The notes: generated by a model not told the origin, from the letters alone. Shown: positions 29,668 through 39,911, counted from the first letter of the stretch. The stretch is 64,000 nt of DNA from Actinomycetota bacterium (GCA_005787345.1 SYBH01000148.1:1-64000), one strand, 5' to 3'. Made by a program: numbers and translations.

Positions 29668-30279
29668 ATGTCATTTCGCGACGTCCTTGGAAGAATCGTC
29701 TCTCATCCCCGCGTGAATGAGTTCCAGACACGACTACTCGGTCGGAGTCGTGTCGAAGCTCACCTGAGTCCAGTCGCTGCTCGTACCTTCGCTGCTCTGC
29801 CCATCGGCACAGTCGTTGACATCGGTGGCGGAACTGCTCGCAGTCGATCTATGTGGCCCGCAGGTTGGACGTACTACAGCATCGATCCAGATGCGAGAGT
29901 TCTCAAGGTCGAGCCGACAGAGAAGCCAATTGAGCGACTTGTGGGTGATGCTTCGGCGCTTCCACTCCCCAACAACACCGCTGACGTGGTGTTGATGCAA
30001 TGCGTTTCTCACCACCTCGATGATTCGATATGGCCCGTGTCATTAGCTGAAGCCAAACGCGTGTTGAAACCAGGCGGATCATTTATTTTTCTTGACGGCG
30101 TGTGGCGTAAACGACGCTGGTTTTCGAGGGTCTTCTGGAAACTCGATGCCGGACACTTCCCACGGACCTCAGACCAGCTCGAAAGTGCCATCGCAAAAGA
30201 ATTCCAGGTCATCGAAACCGACCGTTTCAATGTTGTCCATCACTCAATCCTTGTGACGGCCCTGCCCATGCCCGAGTAG
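29668..30279 (+). CDS. Class I SAM-dependent methyltransferase
   Basis: IGTVVDIGGGTARSR...LPLPNNTADVVLMQCVSHHLDD. Confidence 0.87.
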   Translation: MSFRDVLGRIVSHPRVNEFQTRLLGRSRVEAHLSPVAARTFAALPIGTVVDIGGGTARSRSMWPAGWTYYSIDPDARVLKVEPTEKPIERLVGDASALPLPNNTADVVLMQCVSHHLDDSIWPVSLAEAKRVLKPGGSFIFLDGVWRKRRWFSRVFWKLDAGHFPRTSDQLESAIAKEFQVIETDRFNVVHHSILVTALPMPE

Positions 30280-30352
30280 GCCTCTCGTCCACATGGCCAC
30301 CCACTTAAAGATGCCCCCGACCCTGTAGGGAAATGCACTTAGACTATTGAGG

Positions 30353-31126
30353 GTGGGGGCCGAGAGAAGCATCATCATCCCGATGTTCAACGAAGCGCGT
30401 GCGTTGCCGACCACGCTCACTGAACTAACCCGCCTCTTCCCAGATTCCCACACCGAAATCATTCTTGTCGACGACGGCAGCACCGACGATTCTGCGGGTC
30501 TTGCTGAACATCTCACTCAAGGCGACGATCGCATTCAGCTAGTTCGACTGCCGAGAAACCTTGGCAAGGGAGCGGCATTGCGAGCGGGCGTTGCACGCTC
30601 AACATCAGACGCAGTCCTCTTCATGGACGCGGACCTCTCAACCTCACTCGAACACATCGATGATTTTCTTCAGCGACTCTCAAGGTTCGACATCGTCATC
30701 GGCTCACGTAGCGTGCCTGGCTCAATTGTGAAGCGCTCAAACCTGCTTCGGACTCTCATGGGTCGAACCTTCAATCAGCTGATGCGTTGGTCAACCGGCC
30801 TCGACATTCACGACTCCCAATGCGGATTCAAGGTCTTTCGTGGGGACGTTGCTCGGTTGCTCTTCTCGCTTTCGGAAAACAATCGGTTCGCGTTCGATCC
30901 TGAAATCCTGCGCCTTGGCGTTGCTCTCGGCTATTCAATCGATGAGGTTCCCGTTTCGTGGGTGGCAAGTGACCACTCGGCGGTTCGCCCCGTGCGCGAT
31001 TCCCTGCGTACAGCAATCGATCTCATTCCGATTCGCATTCGCACCCGATCCGCAAGGGTTCAGGGCCTAGCCTCCCGAAGCGGGCATTTGGTGCCCACCC
31101 CAATCACCTCTTCGAAAAATCACTAG
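30353..31126 (+). CDS. Glycosyltransferase family 2 (polyprenyl-phosphate sugar transferase-like)
   Basis: SIIIPMFNEARALPTTL...EIILVDDGSTDDSAGL...FMDADLST; GTG start at 30353 or TTG at 30347. Confidence 0.9.
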   Translation: MGAERSIIIPMFNEARALPTTLTELTRLFPDSHTEIILVDDGSTDDSAGLAEHLTQGDDRIQLVRLPRNLGKGAALRAGVARSTSDAVLFMDADLSTSLEHIDDFLQRLSRFDIVIGSRSVPGSIVKRSNLLRTLMGRTFNQLMRWSTGLDIHDSQCGFKVFRGDVARLLFSLSENNRFAFDPEILRLGVALGYSIDEVPVSWVASDHSAVRPVRDSLRTAIDLIPIRIRTRSARVQGLASRSGHLVPTPITSSKNH

Positions 31127-31141
31127 AGACTCGACGAACAC

Positions 31142-32197
31142 ATGCGGATTGTTTTTCTCGCGTGGCGCGACACCGCCCACCCCCAAGCTGGCGGATCCGA
31201 AGTCGTCATCGACCAACTTGCGTCGAGACTCACCGAACGCGGACACGAGGTTCAGCTTCTTCACGGTGGCCCGTCGGGAAATCACAACTATCGCAGCACA
31301 AGCATCGGTGGAAACTATTCGCAGTATCTGTTTGCGCCATTTGCATTTTTTCGACACTGCAAGGGTGCCGAGGCCGTCATTGATGTCGAAAACGGGATCC
31401 CATTCTTCTCGCCGTTATGGCAACGTAAGCCCGTCATTGGCTTGGTACACCACATCCATACCGAGCAATGGGGCATGCAATTTCCCAAGCCAGTAGCTGC
31501 GATCGGAAGATGGCTCGAAGGCTGGTTCATGCCCCGCGTGTACCGACGTGCGCCGTTCATTTCTGTCTCACCATCGACAACGCGCGGATTGGTTGAGCTC
31601 GGCGTTGCACCCACCCAAGTCTCGACCATTGAGATGGGACTCGCTTTCGACCCCCTTGAGCCATCGCCTTCGGCGGAACCTCGGTTTCTTGTTCTCAGCA
31701 GACTTGTTCCCCACAAACGAGTGGAACTGGCCCTCAAAATGTGGGAAACCGTTCGACCGATCACCGGCGGACAGCTCGTGATCGTGGGCGACGGCCCAGA
31801 ACTCGACAACCTCTGCTCTATGGCGGGCGCCGATGTGGAGTTCACTGGATGGGTGGATGACGAACGCAAACGCAGTGAGCTCGCGCAAGCGTGGATTTTG
31901 ATTCATCCTGCTCACCACGAAGGTTGGGGCACTGTCGTCATGGAAGCCGCCGCTGCATCCGTCCCCACTCTCGCCTTCGACGTTGACGGGGTACGCGATT
32001 CCGTCGCCAACGGAGTCACTGGATACCTCGCCACGAGCGAGAGTGACTTTGCTACTCAATGGATCGCGCTGACAACCAACGGCAGCCAGCGAGCCCAAAT
32101 GGCGACTGCGGCGAAAAACCGAGCATCTGCCTTTACTTGGGATCGCGCGGTCGACATGTTCGAGGCCGTAGTTCATAAGACGGTTCGAGAGCAATGA
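31142..32197 (+). CDS. Glycosyltransferase family 4
   Basis: MRIVFLAWRDTAHPQAGGSEVVIDQLASRLTERGHEV...HPAHHEGWGTVVMEAAAASVPTLAFDVDG. Confidence 0.9.
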   Translation: MRIVFLAWRDTAHPQAGGSEVVIDQLASRLTERGHEVQLLHGGPSGNHNYRSTSIGGNYSQYLFAPFAFFRHCKGAEAVIDVENGIPFFSPLWQRKPVIGLVHHIHTEQWGMQFPKPVAAIGRWLEGWFMPRVYRRAPFISVSPSTTRGLVELGVAPTQVSTIEMGLAFDPLEPSPSAEPRFLVLSRLVPHKRVELALKMWETVRPITGGQLVIVGDGPELDNLCSMAGADVEFTGWVDDERKRSELAQAWILIHPAHHEGWGTVVMEAAAASVPTLAFDVDGVRDSVANGVTGYLATSESDFATQWIALTTNGSQRAQMATAAKNRASAFTWDRAVDMFEAVVHKTVREQ

Positions 32198-32219
32198 CCA
32201 GGTTCCGGGTCCAGGTCCG

Positions 32220-35200
32220 ATGACCGCTTTGACGTCGGTCCCTGAAGCCACTCAAGAGTCGACGTTCACTGAATCAGTCACGCCCTCGAAGTGGATCGTG
32301 TTTGCGACCCTACCCATCCTGTTCGGAGCATTCGCTCAGCGATTTGGCGAAATCGTCTACCTGACGCGTCTTGATCGGATCCTTGATCCATCCACAATGG
32401 TCGGACGCGGATTCGATTTATGGAATCCCTATTGGGACATGGGTTCCATCCAATTTCAGCAGAACGGTTATTGGCTTCCAATTGATCTCTGGTTTGGCAT
32501 AGCGAAAGCACTTCACATCCCTCCGTGGATCAGTGAACGACTTTTCATTTACGTCTTCATTGCGCTGGCGCTTTGGGGATTCGTTCGCCTCGCCGACGCG
32601 TTCAAAATTGGGCGACCATCGACACGTATCGCTGCGGGATTTGCCTATGCAATCTCCCCCGTCATCCTCTCTCGAGTCGGATGGCAATCACCGTTCGCGA
32701 TGGGACTGGTATTCCTACCTTGGGCGTTACTTCCGCTCGTGCGTGCGTCCAAAACTGGTTCTACACGAAAGGCCGCCGCGCGTTCGGCGATTGCTATCGC
32801 CCTCATGGGTGGTGCAAGCGCGGCTGTCACCATTGCAGTTCTTCCGCTTCCAGTTCTCTACCTCCTCACACGAACACGCGGACCCCGTCGAGCAAGCCTG
32901 CTGCGTTGGTGGGCTGTCGCTGCACCAATGGCCACTCTGTGGTGGCTCGTTGGCCTCTACCTCTTCGGGAAATACGGACCCGATGTGCTCCAGTACACCG
33001 AGTCGGTAAGAACCACAACGGGGCCAACCTCAATTTTCGAAGTTCTTCGAGGCACGGCTGACTGGGTTTCACGATTGCCCGGCGGCACGAACCCATCGGG
33101 ATTCTCGCTTTCGCTTCGATCGGTCCCGATTCTCGCCACGTCGATCGTTGCCGCTGCCGGGTTCGCAGGTCTGGCCAGCCGCCGACTCCCAGAACGAACA
33201 TTCCTTCTCACGAGTCTCCTCCTCGGCGTTGCTGCCGTTGGCGGCGGTTTCGGGGGACTCTTTGGAAATCCAGCGACGACCCAGTACCAGGCCTTGCTCG
33301 ATGGCATCCTCAACGCGTTTCGCAATGTCTACAAATTCCAACCCCTCATCGCACTTCCGCTTGCATTCGGAGTCGCGCAAGTTCTTTCCGGACTGCTTGA
33401 TCTGAGGCTGATTGACAATCGAGCGCTCTTCAAGCGCAGCCTCGCCGCTGGAGCGATAGTCGTGCTTGTACTTGCCTCATGGCCACTTTGGAGAAACTCC
33501 CTTACACGCGGTCCTGGCACGACTCAGATTCCATCAGCATGGATTGAAGCCAACAGTTGGCTTTCAGAAAACTCACCGGGCCGCACTCTTGTGTTACCAG
33601 GAATTCCAGACGCGGATTTCGATTGGGGATTCACAGCGCAGATCCCCATTCAATGGGGATCTGATGTCACGTGGGCAACACGAAGTCAGGCTCCGCTTAG
33701 TGGCGAAAACATTATTGAGTACCTCGATGCCATAGAGATAGCCATAGAACGCGGCGGCGACGCCGGCCTCAGCGATTACCTCCGACGCGGTGGCTTCACC
33801 TCAGTCGTCGTTCCCAACGATCAACGCTCAGGGGCATACGGCGCTCCGCCGCCTGAGACAGTTCGAAACGCAATGACCGCAAGCGGATTCACGCTTACTG
33901 CCGCGTTCGGCGATCGTGGATATGGCTTTGGGGACCTTCAACAAATAGATATCTACTCGGTGCCCGGCGGCGCCGTTGCGGCCACCTACGCGGCATCGTC
34001 AACCACGTGGTTGAGCGGCGATATCGCATCGACACTTTCCGTACCTACGTCCGTATTCGGAGATCGCCCGTACCTACTTTCCCGCGATCGCATTCCATCA
34101 CCTTTGCTTGCGTCCCAGTGGATCATCACCGACGGCAACCGGGCGTCGACAATTGACTATGGGCTCAATCGCAACAACAAAAGCTACATCCACGGTTCAA
34201 ACAACGACGTTGTCCCTGCCGGTCAAGATCCAACGGGTCGCACCTACCAAGAACTCGACGGTTTCGCTTCGGTCACTGCTTCGAGTGTTGGCCCTGGAAT
34301 GTTCGTAGCCAATATCCCCGCTTTTGATCCGGCGAAAATTCTGGATGGCGACGCGAACACCTGGTGGGTTCCACGCCGGATCGAAGTCGATGGATTCAAT
34401 GCCTGGGGACCAGTCGATCCCACTGTCGAGGCAAAATTCACAACGCCGACAATGGTGGATCAGCTTGACGTCGCGCTCTTCATCGGCCCATACGCAACGC
34501 TTTCACCCATCGACGTCACCGTTCATACCGACGCCGGCACCGCGACCACCACACTGCTACCAATTCAAACCAGGCAGCCCCTCAAAGTCATTCCCGGCAT
34601 TACGAGTTCGGTCAAGGTTTCCATCGCCCGCAGTTCCTATTTCGCGATTGACGACGTCATCGGGATTCGTGAGCTGGCTCTTCCAGGAACGCCGGTCACC
34701 CCCCGCCTCGTCGTTCCCAGTCAACTCAACAATCAGTTCTCAACTCCGGGGTCTCCTGACCCTGCATGGGTGTTCACCCGTAACCGCGCCGCCACATCAC
34801 CCATCGTTTCGCTCAACTCTGAATCCCAGATCTCTCGAAAATTCTCGGTTCCGAAAATCGGTCAGTTCCGACTCCTTGCTTCCGCTTCATCGACGAAGGG
34901 TCAGCCACTTCTCCGCTGGCTCGGAAGCACACCAGATTTTTCAGTGACTGCGGACTCCACCTGGGGCGAAAATCCAAAAGCAGGTCCTCGTAACCTCGTT
35001 GATAGCGACACCTCCACTCATTGGCGCAGCGGAAACGACATCACCGAAGGCGGTGGCAATTCACTCATCGACATGAGATGGAGCGAACCTCGATCGATTT
35101 CATCGCTCGTCCTTGTCCGTGGCAACGACGAAGCAATGCCGCAAGACATTGTGATCTACGCGGGTGCGGAAGCCCGCAGCGCCCCTGTCGCCGCCGACGG

Positions 35201-36296
35201 CACCGTCACGTTCGAACCAATAACGACGAACTCTCTCACTCTTCGCGTCAACTACGCGCCCGTCCCCTTGGACGACAGAACCTCTTCACGAGTGATGGGT
35301 TTCGGCTCAATTGACGTACCGGCTCTTTCCGATCTTTATCCAGGACCCATCGATCGCTCGGTGCCGTACGTCGCTTCCTGCGATGCAGGGCCCAAAGTTG
35401 CTATCGGTTCGGCCGCACTTTCCTATTCCGTCGCCACAACGGCGGGCGCACTGATCGACGGCACTCCCTTCGATCTTGTTCCGTGCGGAACCGAAAACGT
35501 GGCTCTCAATGCGGGTGTGACGCTTCTCGACACATCAAGCGGTTCATCTCTCGTGACCGTCAATCAACTCGTGCTTGGTAATTCACCGACGATGGCAGCG
35601 CCAACTGGATTGCCACGCGGACTCAACGTTGATCATTGGGGAACAAACGACCGCACGGTCACGGTGGCGGGTGGAACCGAAGGGCTTCTCGTCGTCAACG
35701 AAGCATTCAATGAAGGATGGGAGGCAACGATCAATGGAATAACACTCATGCCTCTCAAGATTGACGGCTGGCGCCAGGCGTTCATCGTGCCCGAGGGCGA
35801 TGGCGGCACGGTGGTTCTGCGTTTCGCACCTGACCGCATCTTCAAACTCGGCACCGCCTTTGGATTATTCACGTTGCTCGCAGTTCTCGTGATGGCTCTC
35901 TGGCCGGACCGAAAGAAACGCCAACTCGACGCGCTCAAGGAAGGACAACCAGCGAAAGCGCTTCTCATCGCTGGTGTCGCTATCGGCGCTGTGTGGTGCA
36001 CCGGCATTGGCGCTGTGCTTGTTCTACCGGCGTGGTGGCTGCGAAATCACCGTCGCTCGTGGCTCGCACCAATCGCATTTCTCTCGATGAGTGCCGCTGG
36101 CGTACTCGTCGTTCTCGGCAAGAGGATCGTCGACTACCCCTCAAACCTTTGGGGTGCCGCGTCGTACCCCGTGAGCGCACTCGCAGCCATAGCGTTCCTG
36201 TCTGCCCTCGTGACACTTCTGCCGCGACGAGATGACGCAACTGAGCAATCCCCCGAGATGACTTTGGCAGGCGCCGCAGCCGAAACCACCGGCTAA
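32220..36296 (+). CDS. AftD-like alpha-(1->3)-arabinofuranosyltransferase domain protein
   Basis: 1358 aa; N-terminal multi-TM GT-C-type region, discoidin-like repeats (ILDGDANTWWVP; LVDSDTSTHWRSG), C-terminal TM bundle. Confidence 0.8.
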   Translation: MTALTSVPEATQESTFTESVTPSKWIVFATLPILFGAFAQRFGEIVYLTRLDRILDPSTMVGRGFDLWNPYWDMGSIQFQQNGYWLPIDLWFGIAKALHIPPWISERLFIYVFIALALWGFVRLADAFKIGRPSTRIAAGFAYAISPVILSRVGWQSPFAMGLVFLPWALLPLVRASKTGSTRKAAARSAIAIALMGGASAAVTIAVLPLPVLYLLTRTRGPRRASLLRWWAVAAPMATLWWLVGLYLFGKYGPDVLQYTESVRTTTGPTSIFEVLRGTADWVSRLPGGTNPSGFSLSLRSVPILATSIVAAAGFAGLASRRLPERTFLLTSLLLGVAAVGGGFGGLFGNPATTQYQALLDGILNAFRNVYKFQPLIALPLAFGVAQVLSGLLDLRLIDNRALFKRSLAAGAIVVLVLASWPLWRNSLTRGPGTTQIPSAWIEANSWLSENSPGRTLVLPGIPDADFDWGFTAQIPIQWGSDVTWATRSQAPLSGENIIEYLDAIEIAIERGGDAGLSDYLRRGGFTSVVVPNDQRSGAYGAPPPETVRNAMTASGFTLTAAFGDRGYGFGDLQQIDIYSVPGGAVAATYAASSTTWLSGDIASTLSVPTSVFGDRPYLLSRDRIPSPLLASQWIITDGNRASTIDYGLNRNNKSYIHGSNNDVVPAGQDPTGRTYQELDGFASVTASSVGPGMFVANIPAFDPAKILDGDANTWWVPRRIEVDGFNAWGPVDPTVEAKFTTPTMVDQLDVALFIGPYATLSPIDVTVHTDAGTATTTLLPIQTRQPLKVIPGITSSVKVSIARSSYFAIDDVIGIRELALPGTPVTPRLVVPSQLNNQFSTPGSPDPAWVFTRNRAATSPIVSLNSESQISRKFSVPKIGQFRLLASASSTKGQPLLRWLGSTPDFSVTADSTWGENPKAGPRNLVDSDTSTHWRSGNDITEGGGNSLIDMRWSEPRSISSLVLVRGNDEAMPQDIVIYAGAEARSAPVAADGTVTFEPITTNSLTLRVNYAPVPLDDRTSSRVMGFGSIDVPALSDLYPGPIDRSVPYVASCDAGPKVAIGSAALSYSVATTAGALIDGTPFDLVPCGTENVALNAGVTLLDTSSGSSLVTVNQLVLGNSPTMAAPTGLPRGLNVDHWGTNDRTVTVAGGTEGLLVVNEAFNEGWEATINGITLMPLKIDGWRQAFIVPEGDGGTVVLRFAPDRIFKLGTAFGLFTLLAVLVMALWPDRKKRQLDALKEGQPAKALLIAGVAIGAVWCTGIGAVLVLPAWWLRNHRRSWLAPIAFLSMSAAGVLVVLGKRIVDYPSNLWGAASYPVSALAAIAFLSALVTLLPRRDDATEQSPEMTLAGAAAETTG
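33639..33663. repeat. Perfect inverted repeat, 12-bp arms, 1-nt centre
   Basis: CAGATCCCCATT-C-AATGGGGATCTG read directly, within the AftD-like CDS. Confidence 0.95.
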
Positions 36297-36307
36297 CTGC
36301 TCGTTGT

Positions 36308-36390
36308 GCCCGGAGTGGGATTTGAACCCACAAGCCCCGAAAGGCCGGGGGGTTTAAGCCCCCTGCGTCTGCCAATTCCGCCATCCGGGC
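36308..36390 (-). tRNA. tRNA-Leu (anticodon TAA)
   Basis: Reverse strand GCCCGGATGGCGGAATTGGCAGACGCAGGGGGCTTAAACCCCC...GGGTTCAAATCCCACTCCGGGC; acceptor GCCCGGA/TCCGGGC; anticodon loop CTTAAAC; CCA not encoded. Confidence 0.95.
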
Positions 36391-36440
36391 TGGAATGGGA
36401 CAACGGTACCGCCCCATTCAGCGGAGCTCAGCCGCAAGGA

Positions 36441-36872
36441 CTACGCCACCCGTGTCTGCGGCTGCCCAGCAGGCTGCGGGGCCCTGCGAGCGGCGTGGCC
36501 GGCTGCAGATCGCCCGGAGCGACGCTGACCCTGACGTGAGGGCTCCAACGGTTCGCTTCCGCGCATGACGTCGGCCTCGACCGCGCCCCACAGCACGGTG
36601 CGAGCTGCGCCCGCTGTCGGCCCACTGAGAGCGTTGGCAACGAGCACGCCGTCGATCATGTCGGCCAGCACTGAGACCCACGGCCGACCTTTGATGCGAA
36701 CAGACACGGTGACAGCCTCGACCCCAGCAGCGTCGACCTGGCGCTTCATGGTGCGATCGACGCCCTCGAGCCGCGGCGGACTGCGGAAACTTGGCACCAC
36801 AAGCCCTGCGGCGCGCGCCACCTCGCCAAGTGATCGGGCGGCGGCTGCGAACCGCAGCGAAGAAGCTTCCAT
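36441..36872 (-). CDS. Hypothetical protein with Arg/Pro-rich C-terminus
   Basis: MEASSLRFAAAARSLGEVARAAGLVVPSFRSPPRLEG...; start chosen internal to a longer ORF, divergent from 36943. Confidence 0.6.
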   Translation of the reverse strand: MEASSLRFAAAARSLGEVARAAGLVVPSFRSPPRLEGVDRTMKRQVDAAGVEAVTVSVRIKGRPWVSVLADMIDGVLVANALSGPTAGAARTVLWGAVEADVMRGSEPLEPSRQGQRRSGRSAAGHAARRAPQPAGQPQTRVA

Positions 36873-36942
36873 GGCCGCGATGATGCCGGAGAGGTGTGAC
36901 AGTCCCTGCCCGTGTCCGAACCGCTCCGTACGATGCAACGAA

Positions 36943-37905
36943 ATGACTGACGCTGAGACTCCGCTCAATCCCGCGCAACAAGAGGTCCTCGACCTTCTTG
37001 GCGCCGCCCCCGATGATCGTCCGTCATTCCCGCCCACCCTCAAGGCCACCCTGCGCGCCGACCTTGAAGACGCGCTTGCCGACCTCGTAAGCGAGATCAG
37101 TCCCGAGGCGCCCCTCTTCGTCAACAAGCACGACCTCTCGATGGTTCATGGCTGCGAACTTCGCCATCTGGCCGAGAAGGAAACGCCGTTCGAATGGAGC
37201 CCTCCTCTCGCCCGTGGAACCATCGCCCATAAAGCCATCGAACTTTCGATGCATCAGCGGCGGCGACCCATTCCACTTGAACTCGTCGACGAAGCGATGA
37301 ACCGACTCGAACGCTCAGACGATTCCATCTCGGGCTGGCTCGCTACCTGTTCTGAAACCGATCGGGCCGAGTTGCGAGCCTTTGCCAATGAACGCGTCGC
37401 AACGTTCCTCGAATGCTTCCCGCCGATCAAGCCCGGCTGGTCGCCGGTCACCGAAGCGCGCATGCGCCTTGAGCTTCTTGATCATCGCATCGTGATCTCG
37501 GGCCGATCAGACCTCACGTTGGGTCGCGCCGATGGCCTCACCGCCGGCAAAGTCATCATCGATTTCAAAACCGGTTCGATGTCGCCATCGCATCTTGACG
37601 ATTTACGCCTCTACTCCCTACTCGAAACAATGCGCATCGGAACGCCACCTCGGCTCGCCGCTTCGTACTACCTCGATGCCGGTGTCGCTCAAGCCGAAGC
37701 AATCACCGAAGGAGTCCTGCACTCGGCCGTTGCGCGCACTGCCGACGGCATTCGAAAACTGCACGAACTGTCTGTCGGCACTCGAGCTCCGGTCGTGCGC
37801 CCCAGTTGGGGATGTCGCTGGTGCCCGATTCGCACCACCTGCGCACAGGGCATGGCGCATCTCGGCGAACTCGACGAAGACAATGAACGTTTCGACGAGG
37901 ATTGA
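36943..37905 (+). CDS. RecB-like PD-(D/E)XK nuclease family protein
   Basis: RGTIAHKAIELS; VIIDFKTGSMSPSHLDDLRLYSLL; N-terminal Cys (HGCELRH) plus C-terminal CRWCPIRTTC consistent with a Cas4/AddB-type Fe-S site. Confidence 0.82.
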   Translation: MTDAETPLNPAQQEVLDLLGAAPDDRPSFPPTLKATLRADLEDALADLVSEISPEAPLFVNKHDLSMVHGCELRHLAEKETPFEWSPPLARGTIAHKAIELSMHQRRRPIPLELVDEAMNRLERSDDSISGWLATCSETDRAELRAFANERVATFLECFPPIKPGWSPVTEARMRLELLDHRIVISGRSDLTLGRADGLTAGKVIIDFKTGSMSPSHLDDLRLYSLLETMRIGTPPRLAASYYLDAGVAQAEAITEGVLHSAVARTADGIRKLHELSVGTRAPVVRPSWGCRWCPIRTTCAQGMAHLGELDEDNERFDED

Positions 37906-37922
37906 ATCTCGAACGACGAGGC

Positions 37923-39272
37923 TTAGATCGGATCGATAGCGGCTTCGGTTGCTTCCGCTTCAGCAATATGCAGCGCATCTTCAGCGCCGAATTCGTGATC
38001 AACGGCATCCATTGTTGAAAGTCGGTTGAGAACAAAGCGCATCACAACAAACACCGCCAAGAACAGTGCACCTGCACCGGCGACGGTCTTTTGAACTCCG
38101 ATGGCATCGACCAGCCAACCTTGAATGAGTGCGCCAAACGGAACAGCAGCGGTGAGAACCATCAGATAAAGCGCCATGGTTCGCCCGCGCATCTCTTCTT
38201 TGACCTGCAATTGCACGGTGGTGTTGAGGCTGGCGGTAATGCCGAGGTAACCAGCACCGGCAACGAGCAATGCTGCAGCGCCAACAAGGACGATTGGGGC
38301 AGCTCCGAGGGCCACAAGGGCCACTCCGTACGCGACCATCGAGACTGTCAATACCCGACTACGACTGGCTCGGCTGCCGCGTCCCGCAACGATCGGCGCA
38401 ACGATGATTGCACCGGCGCCCATGCACCCGGCAAGAAGCCCGTACGCGCCGTCTCCGATTTTGTACACATCGGTTGCAAACACAACGAGCAGGTTGAACA
38501 ACGGACCGCCGAGCAATCCCAGTGAGCACACCACGATGAGGCAAGTAACGATGCCGGGCACAGTCCGGACATAACGCATCGCTTCGCGCATTTCCGCAAT
38601 GGGCCGCGGCTTGCCGACTTTCACCGCGCGCACAAGTGGCGGAACGGAAATAACGAGCAAACCACCGACCATCGCGAGAAACGAAACCGCGTTGATAAAG
38701 AAACACCAGCCCACGCCCAATGTTGCGAGGACGATACCGCCAAGCGCAGGTCCAAACGCTCGGGCGGCGTTGAACTGTGCAGAGTTCAACGTCACTGCGT
38801 TCAAGAGGTGTTCACGCGGAACCAATTCGGTGACGAATGATTGCCACGCGGCAACGGTGAAACCACCTGCGAATGCACCAAGCGTGAGGATCACCAAGAA
38901 AAAGGCAATATTCCGCACACCTTCGATCCATACGATCCAAAGCACCAATGTGATTGCCGCTTGGATCAGGCCACCGATGATCAGAACCTTCCGACGATCG
39001 AAGCGATCTGCAACTGATCCTGCGTACGGTCCTGTAATCACCATCGGTGCGTAGGCGAGGAATCCGGCAAACCCAAGCCACGCGCCACTCCCAGTGATTG
39101 TGTAGATCACATAGGGGACAGCCACCATCTGCAGCCAAGATCCGCTGCTCGAAAGCAGCGACGCGCTCCACATCCAGCGAAAGTTGCGATAGCGAAACGC
39201 AACAAATGCTCCATCAGGTTTTACTTGAGGGCGACCTGTCGCCGCATCGCTCACGAGAGCCAGGCCTCGCAC
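37923..39272 (-). CDS. MFS transporter
   Basis: YRNFRWMWSASLLSSSGSWLQMVAVPYVIY; multi-TM; DRFDRRKVLI. Confidence 0.9.
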   Translation of the reverse strand: MRGLALVSDAATGRPQVKPDGAFVAFRYRNFRWMWSASLLSSSGSWLQMVAVPYVIYTITGSGAWLGFAGFLAYAPMVITGPYAGSVADRFDRRKVLIIGGLIQAAITLVLWIVWIEGVRNIAFFLVILTLGAFAGGFTVAAWQSFVTELVPREHLLNAVTLNSAQFNAARAFGPALGGIVLATLGVGWCFFINAVSFLAMVGGLLVISVPPLVRAVKVGKPRPIAEMREAMRYVRTVPGIVTCLIVVCSLGLLGGPLFNLLVVFATDVYKIGDGAYGLLAGCMGAGAIIVAPIVAGRGSRASRSRVLTVSMVAYGVALVALGAAPIVLVGAAALLVAGAGYLGITASLNTTVQLQVKEEMRGRTMALYLMVLTAAVPFGALIQGWLVDAIGVQKTVAGAGALFLAVFVVMRFVLNRLSTMDAVDHEFGAEDALHIAEAEATEAAIDPI

Positions 39273-39871
39273 AATGATGGGCCGCGTTCGAGCCAGTCTT
39301 CGAATGTGATGCCATAACGAACGTGGTCTTCCCAGTTTCCATTGATCTCAAGGAATCCCTTCGCGAGACCTTCATCGCGTAGTTCTAACTTTTCGACGAC
39401 CCGACGACTCGCGCCATTGCGAGGAACAATCGCGATTTCGAGACGGTGCAAGTGGAGATCATCGAAGCAGTACTTCGCCAGCACAACAACGGCTTCAGGG
39501 GTGTAGCCCTGACCAGCGCGCGCTTCGTCGATCCAGTAACCAATACTTCCGGCCTGGAACGGGCCCCGCTGCACCGCCGACAAGTTGATCTCGCCGGAAA
39601 ATTCGCCTTCGACGAAAATGCCGAATCCATAGCCAGAGCCCAATTGGCGCTCCCGCTGTCGAGAGTTGCAACGGATCGTGAATGCTTCTCGATCCTCAAT
39701 GACATCAGGGGCGCCCGGAGGGCGAGTTGGCTCCCACTTTGTGAGCCACTCGCTATTTCGTCGTCGAACTTCACGCCATGCGGGGAAATCAGCCGCCACG
39801 AGCGGACGAAGCAGTACTCGACGTCCGAACAATGTGGTCACGAGAGGCGATCCTAGCGACCAACCCCGCAT
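39251..39871 (-). CDS. GNAT family N-acetyltransferase (RimJ-like)
   Basis: LRPLVAADFPAWREVRRRNSEWL...IGYWIDEARAGQGYTPEAVVVLAKYCFDDLHLHRLEIAIVPRN. Confidence 0.85.
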   Translation of the reverse strand: MRGWSLGSPLVTTLFGRRVLLRPLVAADFPAWREVRRRNSEWLTKWEPTRPPGAPDVIEDREAFTIRCNSRQRERQLGSGYGFGIFVEGEFSGEINLSAVQRGPFQAGSIGYWIDEARAGQGYTPEAVVVLAKYCFDDLHLHRLEIAIVPRNGASRRVVEKLELRDEGLAKGFLEINGNWEDHVRYGITFEDWLERGPSLCEAWLS

Positions 39872-39911
39872 CCACGATTCGTCCCCGCCAGCACCCCAGA
39901 GGCGTCTTTCG

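Noticed and set aside
35980-36417. 145-aa minus-strand ORF with MAELADAGGLNPPAFRGLWVQIPLRAQ
   Set aside because: Classic spurious translation through a tRNA-Leu gene (36308-36390) and antisense AftD end.
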